DNA of 64,000 nucleotides from Solitalea lacus (GTDB taxonomy: Bacteria; Bacteroidota; Bacteroidia; Sphingobacteriales; Sphingobacteriaceae): assembly GCF_022014595.1 (NCBI RefSeq), contig NZ_CP091740.1, positions 2,344,200-2,408,199 of the forward strand, in the 5' to 3' direction. A program made the position numbers and the translations under genes. Numbering within the stretch: position 1 is the stretch's first letter; every line of letters begins with the position of its first letter. The notes under the pieces are model-generated. The model did no database searches, was not told where the DNA came from, and saw nothing but the letters and a program-made list of their open reading frames with translations. Below are positions 27,636 through 36,476 of this stretch, piece after piece.

Positions 27636-27662
27636 TCCCGGACAAACCGGGATCTTTTTTTT
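27636..27662 (+). terminator. Intrinsic terminator-like hairpin after the redoxin gene
   Basis: Six-base GC arms (TCCCGG and complement at 27647-27652), loop ACAAA, followed by TC and a run of eight T. Classical Rho-independent shape. It lies 63 nt after the redoxin stop and right after a -7 box. Confidence 0.8.
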
Positions 27663-27699
27663 CTTCAAGTCCATTAATAGCACGTCTTTTTCTGTTACA

Positions 27700-28515
27700 A
27701 TGAATTTAAAATTAAAACGTCCTCTCGCTTTCTTTGATCTTGAAACCACTGGAGTAAATGTTGCATCCGATCGCATTGTAGAAATTGCAATTTTGAAGGT
27801 GATGCCAAATGGCTCTATTGAAATGAAAACTCGGAGAGTTAACCCTGAAATGACAATTCCAATAGAATCTTCGCTAATTCATGGAATTTATGATGAGGAT
27901 GTTAAAGATGAACCAACATTTAAGCAGGTTGCTAAAAGTTTAGCTCAATTTTTAGAAAACGCCGATTTAGGCGGTTATAATTCTAATAAGTTTGATGTTC
28001 CGCTTTTAATGGAAGAGTTTTTACGGGCAGGAGTGGAGTTTGATATTGAAGGGCGTAAGCTGGTAGATGTTCAGAACATTTTTCACCAAATGGAGCAGCG
28101 AACCTTAAAGGCTGCTTATAAATTCTATTGTGGTAAGGAAATAGAGAATCATCATTCCGCCGAAGCTGACATTAAAGCTACCTATGAGGTTCTTTTGGCT
28201 CAGCTTGTGAAATATAAAGATGTAGAATATGAAGATAAAGCGGGAAATAAATCTATTCCTGTAGTTAACGATGTTGATGCACTACACAAATTTACATATG
28301 TGCGTGATGTGGTTGACTTTGCTGGAAGAATGATTTATGATGAGCAAGGAAAAGAAGTATTCAATTTTGGGAAACATAAAGGCAAACGTGTAGATGATGT
28401 CTTCTCGTTTGAACCTACTTATTATGATTGGATGATGAATGGAGATTTTCCGTTGTACACCAAGAAAAAACTTACTGAGATACGACTGAGAAACGCATTT
28501 AAGAAAAATAAATAG
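27700..28515 (+). CDS. DnaQ-like 3'-5' exonuclease (DEDDh)
   Basis: About 271 residues. The three exonuclease motifs are FFDLETTG at residues 12-19, NSNKFDVPLL, and HSAEADIKAT with the DEDDh histidine. The C-terminal part (FNFGKHKGKRVDDV, then YYDWMMNGDFP) resembles the ExoX-like C-terminal domain. It trims 3' ends of DNA, possibly in repair. The ATG at 27700 was chosen over the upstream TTG because the family motif starts about 12 residues from it and the upstream part contains the hairpin. Followed by a terminator. Confidence 0.9.
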   Translation: MNLKLKRPLAFFDLETTGVNVASDRIVEIAILKVMPNGSIEMKTRRVNPEMTIPIESSLIHGIYDEDVKDEPTFKQVAKSLAQFLENADLGGYNSNKFDVPLLMEEFLRAGVEFDIEGRKLVDVQNIFHQMEQRTLKAAYKFYCGKEIENHHSAEADIKATYEVLLAQLVKYKDVEYEDKAGNKSIPVVNDVDALHKFTYVRDVVDFAGRMIYDEQGKEVFNFGKHKGKRVDDVFSFEPTYYDWMMNGDFPLYTKKKLTEIRLRNAFKKNK

Positions 28516-28521
28516 TTAAAG

Positions 28522-28556
28522 CAAAAGGCTCATTGTAACACACTTTGAGCCTTTTG
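28522..28556. terminator. Bidirectional terminator after the exonuclease gene
   Basis: Eleven-base arms (CAAAAGGCTCA and complement), 13-nt loop, T-rich tail. It lies between convergent genes. Confidence 0.8.
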
Positions 28557-28583
28557 TTTTATGTAGTAATTAATTTCTAAAGG

Positions 28584-28988
28584 TTAATTAGGAAGCTTTT
28601 CAAAAATATTCATAATTAGTTCTTCATTGATTGGCTTAATGTAAAAGCCTGCAACATCTGAATATTGCTTGGCCTTTATCTGATCTTCTTCTTGTATTGA
28701 AGATGTTATCAGGAAAATTGGGATTTTTTTGTTAATCCAAGGGCTTAATTTTTGGAATTCATCTAAAAAACTCCATCCATCCATTATTGGCATATTAATA
28801 TCAAGCATAATTAAATCGGGGAGTTGCCCGCTGTCATCGGTAGAATTTTTTAAGTATTCTAAGGCTGTATTGGCATCAGCGAATATTTGGGTGTTTTTAG
28901 CCAGAGAACGGGCCTTAGCATAAGTTTTTATGATAAATTGGCAAATTCTGTCGTCGTCAATGATGCATAAGTTGTCAATGATTTTCAT
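28584..28988 (-). CDS. Single-domain response regulator
   Basis: A 134-residue receiver domain with no output domain. The acidic pair is in LCIIDDDR, the phospho-acceptor Asp in IMLDINMPIMDG, and the conserved Lys in YIKPI. The gene overlaps the end of the histidine kinase gene by 14 nt (28975-28988), so translation is likely coupled and the two are cognate. It may act by protein contact or in a phosphorelay. Target unknown. Confidence 0.92.
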   Translation of the reverse strand: MKIIDNLCIIDDDRICQFIIKTYAKARSLAKNTQIFADANTALEYLKNSTDDSGQLPDLIMLDINMPIMDGWSFLDEFQKLSPWINKKIPIFLITSSIQEEDQIKAKQYSDVAGFYIKPINEELIMNIFEKLPN

Positions 28989-30117
28989 GGTAATTAAAGA
29001 TGAGCGTGAATTTTATTCCGAAAGTTTCATTACTTTCTGCAAATATTTTACCACCCATTGCTTCAACATGTTTTTTAGTTAGAAATAACCCTACTCCTTT
29101 GGCATCTTTATTTTCATGAAATGTCTTGTGAAGACCAAATAAATTCCTCGAGTTACGTTCAAGATTTATCCCTTTTCCATTGTCAGAAATCTCCATAATT
29201 TCCAGATTATCACGTGAGTAAGTTCTTAATTTAATTATTAATTTTCGTTCATCGGAGCGATATTTTAATGAATTGGACAGCAAGTTTTGTAAGATACTTT
29301 TCATGTAAGAACCTGAATATTCAATCTCTTCTAGCTCGAAATCGGTGGTTAAATCAAAATCAAAATCCTTCACTTTTCCCAAAAGATTCACTAAAACTGC
29401 ATTGAAAATTTCCCTAAATCGAATCCGTTCTTTTTTTAATTCTGATCTTTCTTTTATATCCAGTGCTGTTCCAATAGTATTAATGGTATCTAAAAGACTA
29501 TACGTTAAATTTCTAAATTGTTCTGAAAATACATCAATTTGTTCTTTTGAATCAACAACACCTGAATCATTTAATTCGAGCAATCCGATCATGCTGCCAA
29601 CGGGAGCCCGCAAGTTATGTGAAATTAAATAAGCGAATTCATTTAGTTGCTCGTTTTGATATTTGAGTTTGGAGATCAGGTTCTCCTTAATTTTTATCTG
29701 TTCCTCCAGTTCTGAGAGTGCTTTTTTCTGGGAGTCAATATTTCTAACCAGGACTAGGTAATATTCAAATACATCATCTTCATTGAATTTAGCTTGTGAT
29801 GCTATCTCTACCCAGATTCTTGTTCCATTCTTTTGCAATAGCTCTTTTTCATAGGTAAAGTGGGATTTTTCCTTGTTTAGCAATTTTTCATAGTGGCTTA
29901 TTGTTAGTTCTTTATATTCAGGAGCCGAAAACTCCTCCCAATAAGTACCCACCAATTCCCGACGAGTGTATCCTAGTATATCAGCAAATTGTTGATTTAA
30001 TTCAAGCAAATAGCCATGTCGAGAGAAGGCAACACCTATTAATTGGGTGTTAAATAATGTATTTAACTTATTGTCTTCCCAGACCGATTTGTTAAAAAGA
30101 GCTTTAGATGACTTCAT
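28975..30117 (-). CDS. PAS-domain sensor histidine kinase
   Basis: A 380-residue soluble kinase. The N-terminal part is a PAS domain (GVAFSRHGYLLELNQQFADI start, about 25-140) followed by a short coiled coil. The His box is SHNLRAP near residue 170. The ATPase domain has N box NLLSNSLKYR and G box DNGKGI. No membrane segments were seen, so it senses a cytoplasmic cue. The downstream receiver overlaps by 14 nt. The PAS ligand is not evident. Confidence 0.92.
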   Translation of the reverse strand: MKSSKALFNKSVWEDNKLNTLFNTQLIGVAFSRHGYLLELNQQFADILGYTRRELVGTYWEEFSAPEYKELTISHYEKLLNKEKSHFTYEKELLQKNGTRIWVEIASQAKFNEDDVFEYYLVLVRNIDSQKKALSELEEQIKIKENLISKLKYQNEQLNEFAYLISHNLRAPVGSMIGLLELNDSGVVDSKEQIDVFSEQFRNLTYSLLDTINTIGTALDIKERSELKKERIRFREIFNAVLVNLLGKVKDFDFDLTTDFELEEIEYSGSYMKSILQNLLSNSLKYRSDERKLIIKLRTYSRDNLEIMEISDNGKGINLERNSRNLFGLHKTFHENKDAKGVGLFLTKKHVEAMGGKIFAESNETFGIKFTLIFNYHENH

Positions 30118-30259
30118 GTTTCCAATAAATTAGTTTCAATTTAGTCAAACTAAAGCAATAAGTATACAAAATTAGTAGAGTATTGTTGATAAAAACGTTT
30201 ATGTGTATTAATTGCTGTAAATCAATGTATTAAATTTTTAAAAAAACTAGTTGGATGGG

Positions 30260-31195
30260 TTATTCTTGGTAGTTGGTTAGAAAGTCTATATTCCGTTGTA
30301 AACCTGAAAGTTTGGTGCGTTTTACTGCTGATTTTTTAAATACTTTTTTAAAAAGCTCATCAGTAATTTCAAGCCAATCATTTTTTTTTAGACCTAAAAG
30401 ATCAGGATGAGGATTAAATGCTGGTTCACTGTGAGTTACTGAAAATCTGTTCCATGGACACACATCTTGGCAAACATCGCAACCGAACATCCAATTATCC
30501 ATCTTTCCTTTAAATTCAGAAGGAATTTCATTCTTAAGCTCGATTGTTAGGTATGAAATACATTTACTACCATCTACAATATACGAAGAAGTTATGGCCT
30601 GAGTAGGGCAAGCATCAATGCATCGGGTACACCGCCCACAATGATCGGCAATAGGATGGTCATATTCAAAATCAAGGTCAACAACGAGTTCAGCCAAAAA
30701 GAAAAAGGAACCGCGCTTTTTGCTTAAGATATTACTGTGTTTTCCCATCCAGCCTAAGCCGGCTTTTTGAGCCCAAGCTTTATCCATTATAGGCGCTGAG
30801 TCAACAAAAGCTCGTCCATTTACTTCCCCTATGTTTTCGTTTATAAAGTGAAGTAGCTCTTTCAATTTATCTTTAATTACAAAATGATAATCAGTGCCAT
30901 ATGCATATTTAGAGATTTTAGGAGCTTCAAGATCCGTTTGTGCCGTATCATTAAAATAATTGAGAGAGAGGGAAATGACCGATTTGGCGCCTTCAACAAG
31001 CTTTCTAGGGTCAAGTCGCATGTCAAAATAGTTTTCCATATATTTCATTTCGCCATGTTTGCCCTGACTTAGCCAGGCCTCTAACCGAGGAGCCTCGGTC
31101 TCCAGAAATTCGGCCTTGGCCATACCGCAATGCAAAAAGCCCAAACGTTTCGCCTCAGCTTTTATTAATTGCGTATATTTTTCCTTCAATGTCAT
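30260..31195 (-). CDS. queG: Epoxyqueuosine reductase
   Basis: A 311-residue cobalamin- and iron-sulfur-dependent enzyme. It reduces epoxyqueuosine to queuosine, the last step of queuosine tRNA modification. Two ferredoxin-like clusters are clear: [16 protein letters not shown] and [13 protein letters not shown]. The N-terminal part is the family's DUF1730 region. Its need for cobalamin fits the PduO-type adenosyltransferase elsewhere in the window only loosely. A -7 box lies 7 nt upstream of the start. Divergent from the tRNA gene. Confidence 0.95.
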   Translation of the reverse strand: MTLKEKYTQLIKAEAKRLGFLHCGMAKAEFLETEAPRLEAWLSQGKHGEMKYMENYFDMRLDPRKLVEGAKSVISLSLNYFNDTAQTDLEAPKISKYAYGTDYHFVIKDKLKELLHFINENIGEVNGRAFVDSAPIMDKAWAQKAGLGWMGKHSNILSKKRGSFFFLAELVVDLDFEYDHPIADHCGRCTRCIDACPTQAITSSYIVDGSKCISYLTIELKNEIPSEFKGKMDNWMFGCDVCQDVCPWNRFSVTHSEPAFNPHPDLLGLKKNDWLEITDELFKKVFKKSAVKRTKLSGLQRNIDFLTNYQE

Positions 31196-31202
31196 TTCTG
31201 CA

Positions 31203-31210
31203 CAAAAATA
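31203..31210 (-). promoter_or_regulatory. queG: -7 box (TATTTTTG, minus strand) for queG
   Basis: Exact TAnnTTTG on the minus strand, only 7 nt from the ATG at 31195, so the 5' leader would be very short. Confidence 0.4.
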
Positions 31211-31340
31211 ATGATGTTTTATAAACCGCCCTCAAAACTTTTGCACGAGAAATGAAAAATAGTTTGAAAATGATTTTTTTAGTTTTTATATTTTCATTGT
31301 AATTGTAATTAGGGAGGAGGGAGGTGTATAGAAACATCAG

Positions 31341-31413
31341 GCCGATTTAGCTCAGCAGGTAGAGCGTCTCATTCGTAACGAGAAGGTCGCAGGTTCGAAA
31401 CCCGTAATCGGCT
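31341..31413 (+). tRNA. tRNA-Thr, anticodon CGT
   Basis: A 73-nt cloverleaf: 7-bp acceptor stem (GCCGATT with AATCGGC), D arm GCTC/GAGC, anticodon loop TTCGTAA giving CGT (reads ACG), T loop TTCGAAA, discriminator T. CCA is not encoded. Two stems carry an A.C mismatch: TCTCA/CGAGA in the anticodon arm and GCAGG/CCCGT in the T arm. The last base coincides with the stop codon of the convergent barrel-protein gene. Confidence 0.93.
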
Positions 31414-32552
31414 CAAAAAGCTTCATTTAAAGAAATGTAAAAACCGGAAGATCGTTTTTCTCCCATGTTTTTATTTCCAACACCGTAATCAAACCTTAGG
31501 GTCATACGCGAGTGCGGTTCAAACATGTACCTAAAACCTCCGCCATAATTGGGTTTGAAATCATTAAAACTAAAATCACCGTTATCAAATACTAAGCCTG
31601 TTCCAATAAATCCGGCAAAGCTCAAACGTGATAACGAAAACCAACCATGGTCTTTTTGTTTCCCCCATGGTCTATATCGAAACTCTCCCTGGGTGGCAAG
31701 CATGTTTTTATCTCGAAATCTACCCGTATAATATCCGCGTAAGATCTGATCTCCACCAATATATGGCAAATAATAAAATGGAGCTTCATCTCCTTGGGTG
31801 GTTTGATAAACTAAATGAAAGCCTAAAACTTTGGTTTTATCCAAGCTAATGAGATGTCTTGCATCTAAATTAATCATGCTAAAATGGTATCCGCTAACAC
31901 CCAAACTTGTCCATCCAACTAGCTGTAAAAAGCTCCCTTGAGTCGTTGAGTTTTCATAGTTTCTATCATCATAAGCGCCACCAATGCCAATTGACATACT
32001 TGTACCTCCTTGTTTACCATTGAAATCTCCAGTAGTAAATATTCCTGTCGTATCATCGGGTTTGTAAGTATCATCCTGAAGCCAAAGCCCGATACCTCCA
32101 TACAGATTTTTACGAAGCTTATGTTTAGCCATACCAGTAAACTTATACCTTGTTGACACAATTAGGTCTTCATCGCTTTGCTTTGTGTCGTTTCCAATTC
32201 CGTAGAAAAAAAATGGAAAGTCAGTATAACTAGCAAAACTATTAATATTCAACTTGTTTAGTTTTGTCCAAATACTACCCTGCAAAATTATTTGTGTCTG
32301 TTTTTTAGCAGTCCACATGTTAAAACTGTAAGCATAAGAATTACGTGTGGTAGTTGGATCAGGGGCTAGAAAAAAGGTATATATGACGCCTACCCCGTAT
32401 TGAAATCCTGTTTCTGGTGCGTTGCCAATAACCGGAAAAGGAACCAATTGATTTTTGGGTTTTCCAATACTATCAACTTGTTGAGAAAATGCTGGCCCAA
32501 CAAGCATGCTAAAAAATAAACAATGAAAGCAAGCTTGATAAATGTGTCTCAT
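31413..32552 (-). CDS. BamA/TamA-family surface-antigen-like outer-membrane protein (no POTRA)
   Basis: A 379-residue exported protein (signal ends at AFSQ). It has the Omp85/D15 barrel style: repeated amphipathic strands, the L6-type motif LRGYYTGRFRD (equivalent of VRGF) near residue 270, and a terminal aromatic (NEAF). No POTRA repeats are present, since the barrel begins soon after the signal. It is probably a 16-strand barrel, possibly linked to lipid or protein export. Its stop codon (TGA at 31413-31415 on the minus strand) overlaps the tRNA end by one base. Confidence 0.85.
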   Translation of the reverse strand: MRHIYQACFHCLFFSMLVGPAFSQQVDSIGKPKNQLVPFPVIGNAPETGFQYGVGVIYTFFLAPDPTTTRNSYAYSFNMWTAKKQTQIILQGSIWTKLNKLNINSFASYTDFPFFFYGIGNDTKQSDEDLIVSTRYKFTGMAKHKLRKNLYGGIGLWLQDDTYKPDDTTGIFTTGDFNGKQGGTSMSIGIGGAYDDRNYENSTTQGSFLQLVGWTSLGVSGYHFSMINLDARHLISLDKTKVLGFHLVYQTTQGDEAPFYYLPYIGGDQILRGYYTGRFRDKNMLATQGEFRYRPWGKQKDHGWFSLSRLSFAGFIGTGLVFDNGDFSFNDFKPNYGGGFRYMFEPHSRMTLRFDYGVGNKNMGEKRSSGFYISLNEAF

Positions 32553-32612
32553 CAGATCTTATGTTATCATAAGATAAGTTTTTTAACACAAAAATCAGAA
32601 GCGGGAGCAAAA

Positions 32613-33098
32613 TTACCTTGTTAGTATACTCTCTTGTCTAATTTTTTTCTGCAGTTCTATAATGCCGCCTATTAATGCTTCCGGACGTGGAGGGCAACCT
32701 TGAACATATACATCAACAGGGATAATGCGGTCAACGCCTTTTACCACGTGATATCCATGCTCCCAATAGGGCCCGCCACAATTTGAACATGAGCCCATTG
32801 AAATTACATAACGTGGTTCCGGCATTTGTTCATAGAGGCGCTTTATTCGCTCGGCCATTTTAAAAGTTACCGTTCCGGCAACTATCATAACATCGGCTTG
32901 GCGTGGAGAGGGACGGGGAAAAACCCCTAAGCGATCCAAATCATAATTGGCAGCCATCGAACCCATCATTTCAATAGCGCAACAAGCTAAACCAAAACTA
33001 ACTGGCCATAGCGAAGACAAACGAGCCCAATTAAGCAAATCATCGAGCTTGGTTATAACAACACCATTACTTTCAACCTTATTTATTAATTGTTCCAT
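32613..33098 (-). CDS. nuoB: NADH-quinone oxidoreductase subunit B
   Basis: A 161-residue subunit of respiratory complex I that carries cluster N2. The cluster ligands are the tandem Cys in CCAIEMM, the Cys in [11 protein letters not shown] and the Cys in GCPPRPEA. It is 17 nt downstream of nuoA. The usual nuoC, nuoD and later genes do not follow; the next gene is a barrel protein. So nuoAB stand alone here, and the rest of the complex must be elsewhere. Confidence 0.96.
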   Translation of the reverse strand: MEQLINKVESNGVVITKLDDLLNWARLSSLWPVSFGLACCAIEMMGSMAANYDLDRLGVFPRPSPRQADVMIVAGTVTFKMAERIKRLYEQMPEPRYVISMGSCSNCGGPYWEHGYHVVKGVDRIIPVDVYVQGCPPRPEALIGGIIELQKKIRQESILTR

Positions 33099-33115
33099 TA
33101 GTGTTAACGCTATTC

Positions 33116-34387
33116 TTATTCTTTGGGTTGATCTTCAGTTTTATTAATTAAAGCTGCTTTAAAGCGAGGTTTGTACCCTGTGGCAGGTTTAACTTCATTT
33201 TGTTTTTCTTCCTTTTCGGCAATTTCTGAAGAAAGATCTTTCTTTATTTTTGGTAAATCATCCTTAGTTGAGGTGGTTGAATCAGAAGCATCATTTTCCG
33301 CTGCTTTTATTACAAGCTGTGGTTTAAATTTGGGTTTATATGGTGCCGCATTTACAACTTCTTCATTGTTTGCCGAAGATTCATCCTTTGCATTGGTACT
33401 ACTTTCCCTATTTTCTTCAGTTTGTTCTTTTTTTAATAACTGAGGCTTGAACTTGGGTTTATAAGCAACTTTCTCCTTTTCAGTTTCATTAGTCGCCATT
33501 TCATTATCGGTATTACCTTGTTCATTGGTTACTTCATCAGGTTCTTTAGCAACAACTCTTGGTTTAAATTTAGGTGTATAAGCAGGCTTAGCTTCAACAT
33601 TAGCAGATTGCCCATCATTTGAAGTGTTGGTGTCTTCTACTGATTTCTTTGCCAGTTGTGGTTTAAATTTAGGTTTGTACGCTTCTTTTTCCTCTATTGG
33701 TGAATCTTTAAATTCACTTATAAGATTCAAATTTTCAGTTTCATTGTTTGCTGACGTAGCTGTTTTAGGTTTGAATTTAGGTTTATAGGAACCTATGCCA
33801 TTTTCTGAAGATTCTGCTACAGTAGCTTCCTTTGCCTGTTTTTCTTCTACAGCCAGTTTGTTCAGTACATTTTCTTCCGTATCAATTAAATTCCACTTAA
33901 AAGGTTTTACCTTGTAAGCTTGGTTGTTTATATTTTGATATAGTTGTATGGGTACTTTTGACTCAACAACAGGGATGATGGGTTCAGGTTTAATCCATTC
34001 CAAGTCTCCTTTTTTCCATACATAAACCAATCCAACCAATAAAATGGCAATAAAAATAGCCATTTCAAAAAAGCTTAGCCAACCCCATGCCGGTACTGCA
34101 GCTATTAATTCTTTATTTCCGAATACTGTAGCCCATGGAAAGAGGAATATCATTTCAACATCAAAAAGCAAAAACACCAGTGCTATAACATAAAATCGCA
34201 TATTAAATTGTATCCACGAATTCCCTGTTGGGTTTTCGCCACATTCGTAAGTAGTTAACTTTTCCGGATTAGGTTTATTAGGACTTATTAACTTTGACAT
34301 GAAAAGAGTCACCAAAACGAATCCTGTTCCTAAAAGTAGGAATAGTAAAATCGAACCGAATGCTGATATTTGTGTGCTTTGATGCAT
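33116..34387 (-). CDS. nuoA: NADH-quinone oxidoreductase subunit A with long repetitive C-terminal extension
   Basis: A 423-residue protein. Residues 1-132 are an ordinary NuoA: three hydrophobic helices (about 10-31, 64-86, 104-124), YECGENP loop near 47 and [10 protein letters not shown]. NuoA is usually about 120-180 residues, so some 290 residues are extra. The tail is hydrophilic and likely disordered, and holds six copies of a YKPKFKP-type motif at about residues 201, 237, 270, 309, 350 and 405, separated by acidic Ser/Thr/Asn-rich linkers. The frame is continuous with no sign of sequencing error. A -7 box sits 4 nt before the ATG. Role of the tail is unknown. Confidence 0.92.
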   Translation of the reverse strand: MHQSTQISAFGSILLFLLLGTGFVLVTLFMSKLISPNKPNPEKLTTYECGENPTGNSWIQFNMRFYVIALVFLLFDVEMIFLFPWATVFGNKELIAAVPAWGWLSFFEMAIFIAILLVGLVYVWKKGDLEWIKPEPIIPVVESKVPIQLYQNINNQAYKVKPFKWNLIDTEENVLNKLAVEEKQAKEATVAESSENGIGSYKPKFKPKTATSANNETENLNLISEFKDSPIEEKEAYKPKFKPQLAKKSVEDTNTSNDGQSANVEAKPAYTPKFKPRVVAKEPDEVTNEQGNTDNEMATNETEKEKVAYKPKFKPQLLKKEQTEENRESSTNAKDESSANNEEVVNAAPYKPKFKPQLVIKAAENDASDSTTSTKDDLPKIKKDLSSEIAEKEEKQNEVKPATGYKPRFKAALINKTEDQPKE

Positions 34388-34391
34388 AAAA

Positions 34392-34399
34392 CAAAGTTA
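34392..34399 (-). promoter_or_regulatory. nuoA: -7 box (TAACTTTG, minus strand) for nuoA
   Basis: Exact TAnnTTTG on the minus strand with 4 nt between it and the ATG at 34387. That places the transcript start at or next to the start codon. Confidence 0.45.
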
Positions 34400-34523
34400 A
34401 GGTATAAACCTGAGAAAAACAGCTTGTGTTTTAATAAAACCATTTTAAATGATGGTTTAAGTAGATTACTAATGCTGTTTTAATATTAATATTAATTAAA
34501 TAACTGATTATTAGATAGTTTAT

Positions 34524-35747
34524 ATGTCGGTAAATTCGACTTTAATTTATAACAACCTTGATGCCGTTATTTTGGGAGCAGGGGCTTGCGGATTGATGTG
34601 TGCCGTACAAGCAGGATATTTAGGAAAAAAGGTGCTAGTTCTGGAGAAAAATGCAAAAGTTGGCGCAAAAATTTTAATATCAGGAGGAGGAAGGTGTAAT
34701 TACACTAACTTGTATGCCTCAAATCAAAATTTTATTTCTGAAAATGAACATTTTAGTAAATCGGCCTTTGCGCAATGGACTGTTCAGGATACAATTGGTT
34801 TCTTTGAAACATATGGCATTTATGGACAGGAGAAAACATTAGGTCAATTATTTCCAACTACCAATAATGCGCGAGATGTTGTAAAAGTATTTACCGATTT
34901 ATGTGCTGATTTTGGTCAGGATATTTTATGCAATGCAGAAGTGCAAAGTATTAATCGCAATGAATCTGGGTTTATTGTTGAATTTAAAGACCTTATAACT
35001 AACCGAATTCATTTTCTTAATGCACCAAAGGTAGTTGTGGCTACTGGTGGATTACCAATTCCCAAAATGGGAGCTACTGATTTTGCGCTAAGACTGGCCC
35101 GCCAGTTTGATGTAAAACTTACTTCCACTGCACCTGCCTTAGTTCCTCTTACTGTTACAGGAAAAGATCATGAATGGTATCAGCAACTTTCCGGTACAAG
35201 TATATTTAGCAGAGTATCTAACGATAAAATAAGTTTTGAAGAAAATATTTTGTTTACCCATTGGGGGCTAAGCGGTCCAGCAATCCTTCAAATTTCATCT
35301 TATTGGCGTGCAGGGGAACGAATTAATATTGACTTGTTGCCAAGTGCCAACATCCTTGAATTACTTGATGAAGAACGCTTACTTTCTGGTAAGAAACTTT
35401 TGGCTTCTTTTCTTGAAAAATACTATTCTCGGAAGTTTGTTGAGGCAATGAAAAAATATTTGCCTATTGAAAAAAATCTTGCTTCCTTATCTAAAAATGA
35501 TCTTTCTTTAGTTGAACAACTGATTCATAATTTTACAATTAAACCTGCTGGTGACAAGGGTTATGATAAAGCGGAAGTGATGCGGGGAGGAATTGACACT
35601 GCCGAGCTTTCATCAAAAACACTTGAATGCAAAAAAGTTGAAGGCTTGTTTTTTGGGGGTGAGTGTATAGATGTAACTGGTTGGTTAGGAGGGTATAATT
35701 TTCAGTGGGCATGGGCTTCGGGTTATGTTATTGCACAAAATATTTAA
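34524..35747 (+). CDS. HI0933/BaiN-like FAD-dependent oxidoreductase
   Basis: A 407-residue flavoprotein of the HI0933 (YhiN/BaiN) family. The FAD dinucleotide motif GAGACGLMCAVQAG is near residue 17. SGGGRCNYTN is the family mark near residue 50. VATGGLPIPKMG comes mid-protein, and GGECIDVTGWLGGYNFQWAWASGYV lies at the C-terminus as expected for FAD ribityl contacts. Members are flavin reductases of uncertain physiological substrate. The TatD gene starts 15 nt later, so they are probably co-transcribed with TcdA after it. Confidence 0.92.
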   Translation: MSVNSTLIYNNLDAVILGAGACGLMCAVQAGYLGKKVLVLEKNAKVGAKILISGGGRCNYTNLYASNQNFISENEHFSKSAFAQWTVQDTIGFFETYGIYGQEKTLGQLFPTTNNARDVVKVFTDLCADFGQDILCNAEVQSINRNESGFIVEFKDLITNRIHFLNAPKVVVATGGLPIPKMGATDFALRLARQFDVKLTSTAPALVPLTVTGKDHEWYQQLSGTSIFSRVSNDKISFEENILFTHWGLSGPAILQISSYWRAGERINIDLLPSANILELLDEERLLSGKKLLASFLEKYYSRKFVEAMKKYLPIEKNLASLSKNDLSLVEQLIHNFTIKPAGDKGYDKAEVMRGGIDTAELSSKTLECKKVEGLFFGGECIDVTGWLGGYNFQWAWASGYVIAQNI

Positions 35748-35762
35748 TGCTTTGGGAATGCT

Positions 35763-36458
35763 ATGTTTCGTCCGAATAAAACAGATTTTATAAATATTCA
35801 CTCGCATTTTAAACCAAGAGAAGGGGAATGGGTGTTGCGAAATGCCTTTCAAAAGCTAATGCCAGATATAATTAGGCAGTTACCCTATGCTGTTTCTGTT
35901 GGTGTTCACCCATGGCATGTAGAACAAAAAAATTGGGATGGAGTCTTCTTCAGGCTAAATCAATGCTTAAAGCTTCCCAATGTTTTAGCACTGGGTGAAA
36001 TTGGTTTGGATCGTTCATCAAAAGTACCCTTTGGTATTCAACGGCATTATTTCGAATCACAATTAGCTTTTGCAGAAAGATTTAAAAAGCCTGTTATAAT
36101 TCATGCAGTTAGAACTTACACAGAGTTTGTTCCATATCTTAAAGAAACTAGTCTGCCATTTATATTTCATCATTTTACAGGAAATCACCATGAGTTGGAG
36201 CAATTGTTAAAGTATAATTGTTGGTTTTCTTTGGGTAAATCACTGATCTATCCCCAACAGAAATCTTTAGAAGTGTGCAAATTAGTTCCAACCGAGAAGT
36301 TTTTTTTAGAAACTGATACAGTGAATATTTCAATTTCAACTGTATATGAAAGAGCTGCAGAAGTAAAGAATATTAGTATGATAGAGTTAAAAGAGAATGT
36401 TTTTCATAATTTTGCCGCCGTTTTTGGAACGTCGGATGAAATCGGCGTAACCGTTTAA
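35763..36458 (+). CDS. TatD-family metal-dependent hydrolase
   Basis: A 231-residue protein of the TatD DNase family, somewhat shorter than the usual 260. Metal ligands are suggested by NIHSHFKP near the start (in place of the usual DTHCHL), LGEIGLD and IHAVRTY, with FLETDT near the end. Members act as 3'-5' nucleases or on other phosphodiesters. Between the flavoprotein and TcdA in a likely operon. The short form is common in Bacteroidota, I believe. Confidence 0.88.
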   Translation: MFRPNKTDFINIHSHFKPREGEWVLRNAFQKLMPDIIRQLPYAVSVGVHPWHVEQKNWDGVFFRLNQCLKLPNVLALGEIGLDRSSKVPFGIQRHYFESQLAFAERFKKPVIIHAVRTYTEFVPYLKETSLPFIFHHFTGNHHELEQLLKYNCWFSLGKSLIYPQQKSLEVCKLVPTEKFFLETDTVNISISTVYERAAEVKNISMIELKENVFHNFAAVFGTSDEIGVTV

Positions 36459-36476
36459 ATCAGTATTTGTACAAAA

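Noticed and set aside
33171-33443. Antisense open frame opposite the NuoA tail
   Set aside because: Low-complexity complement of the repeat tail, Ser/Phe-rich, no start region.
33116-33994. NuoA tail as a frameshift or fusion artefact
   Set aside because: The frame is continuous, the repeats are in frame throughout, and the acidic/basic pattern is protein-like.
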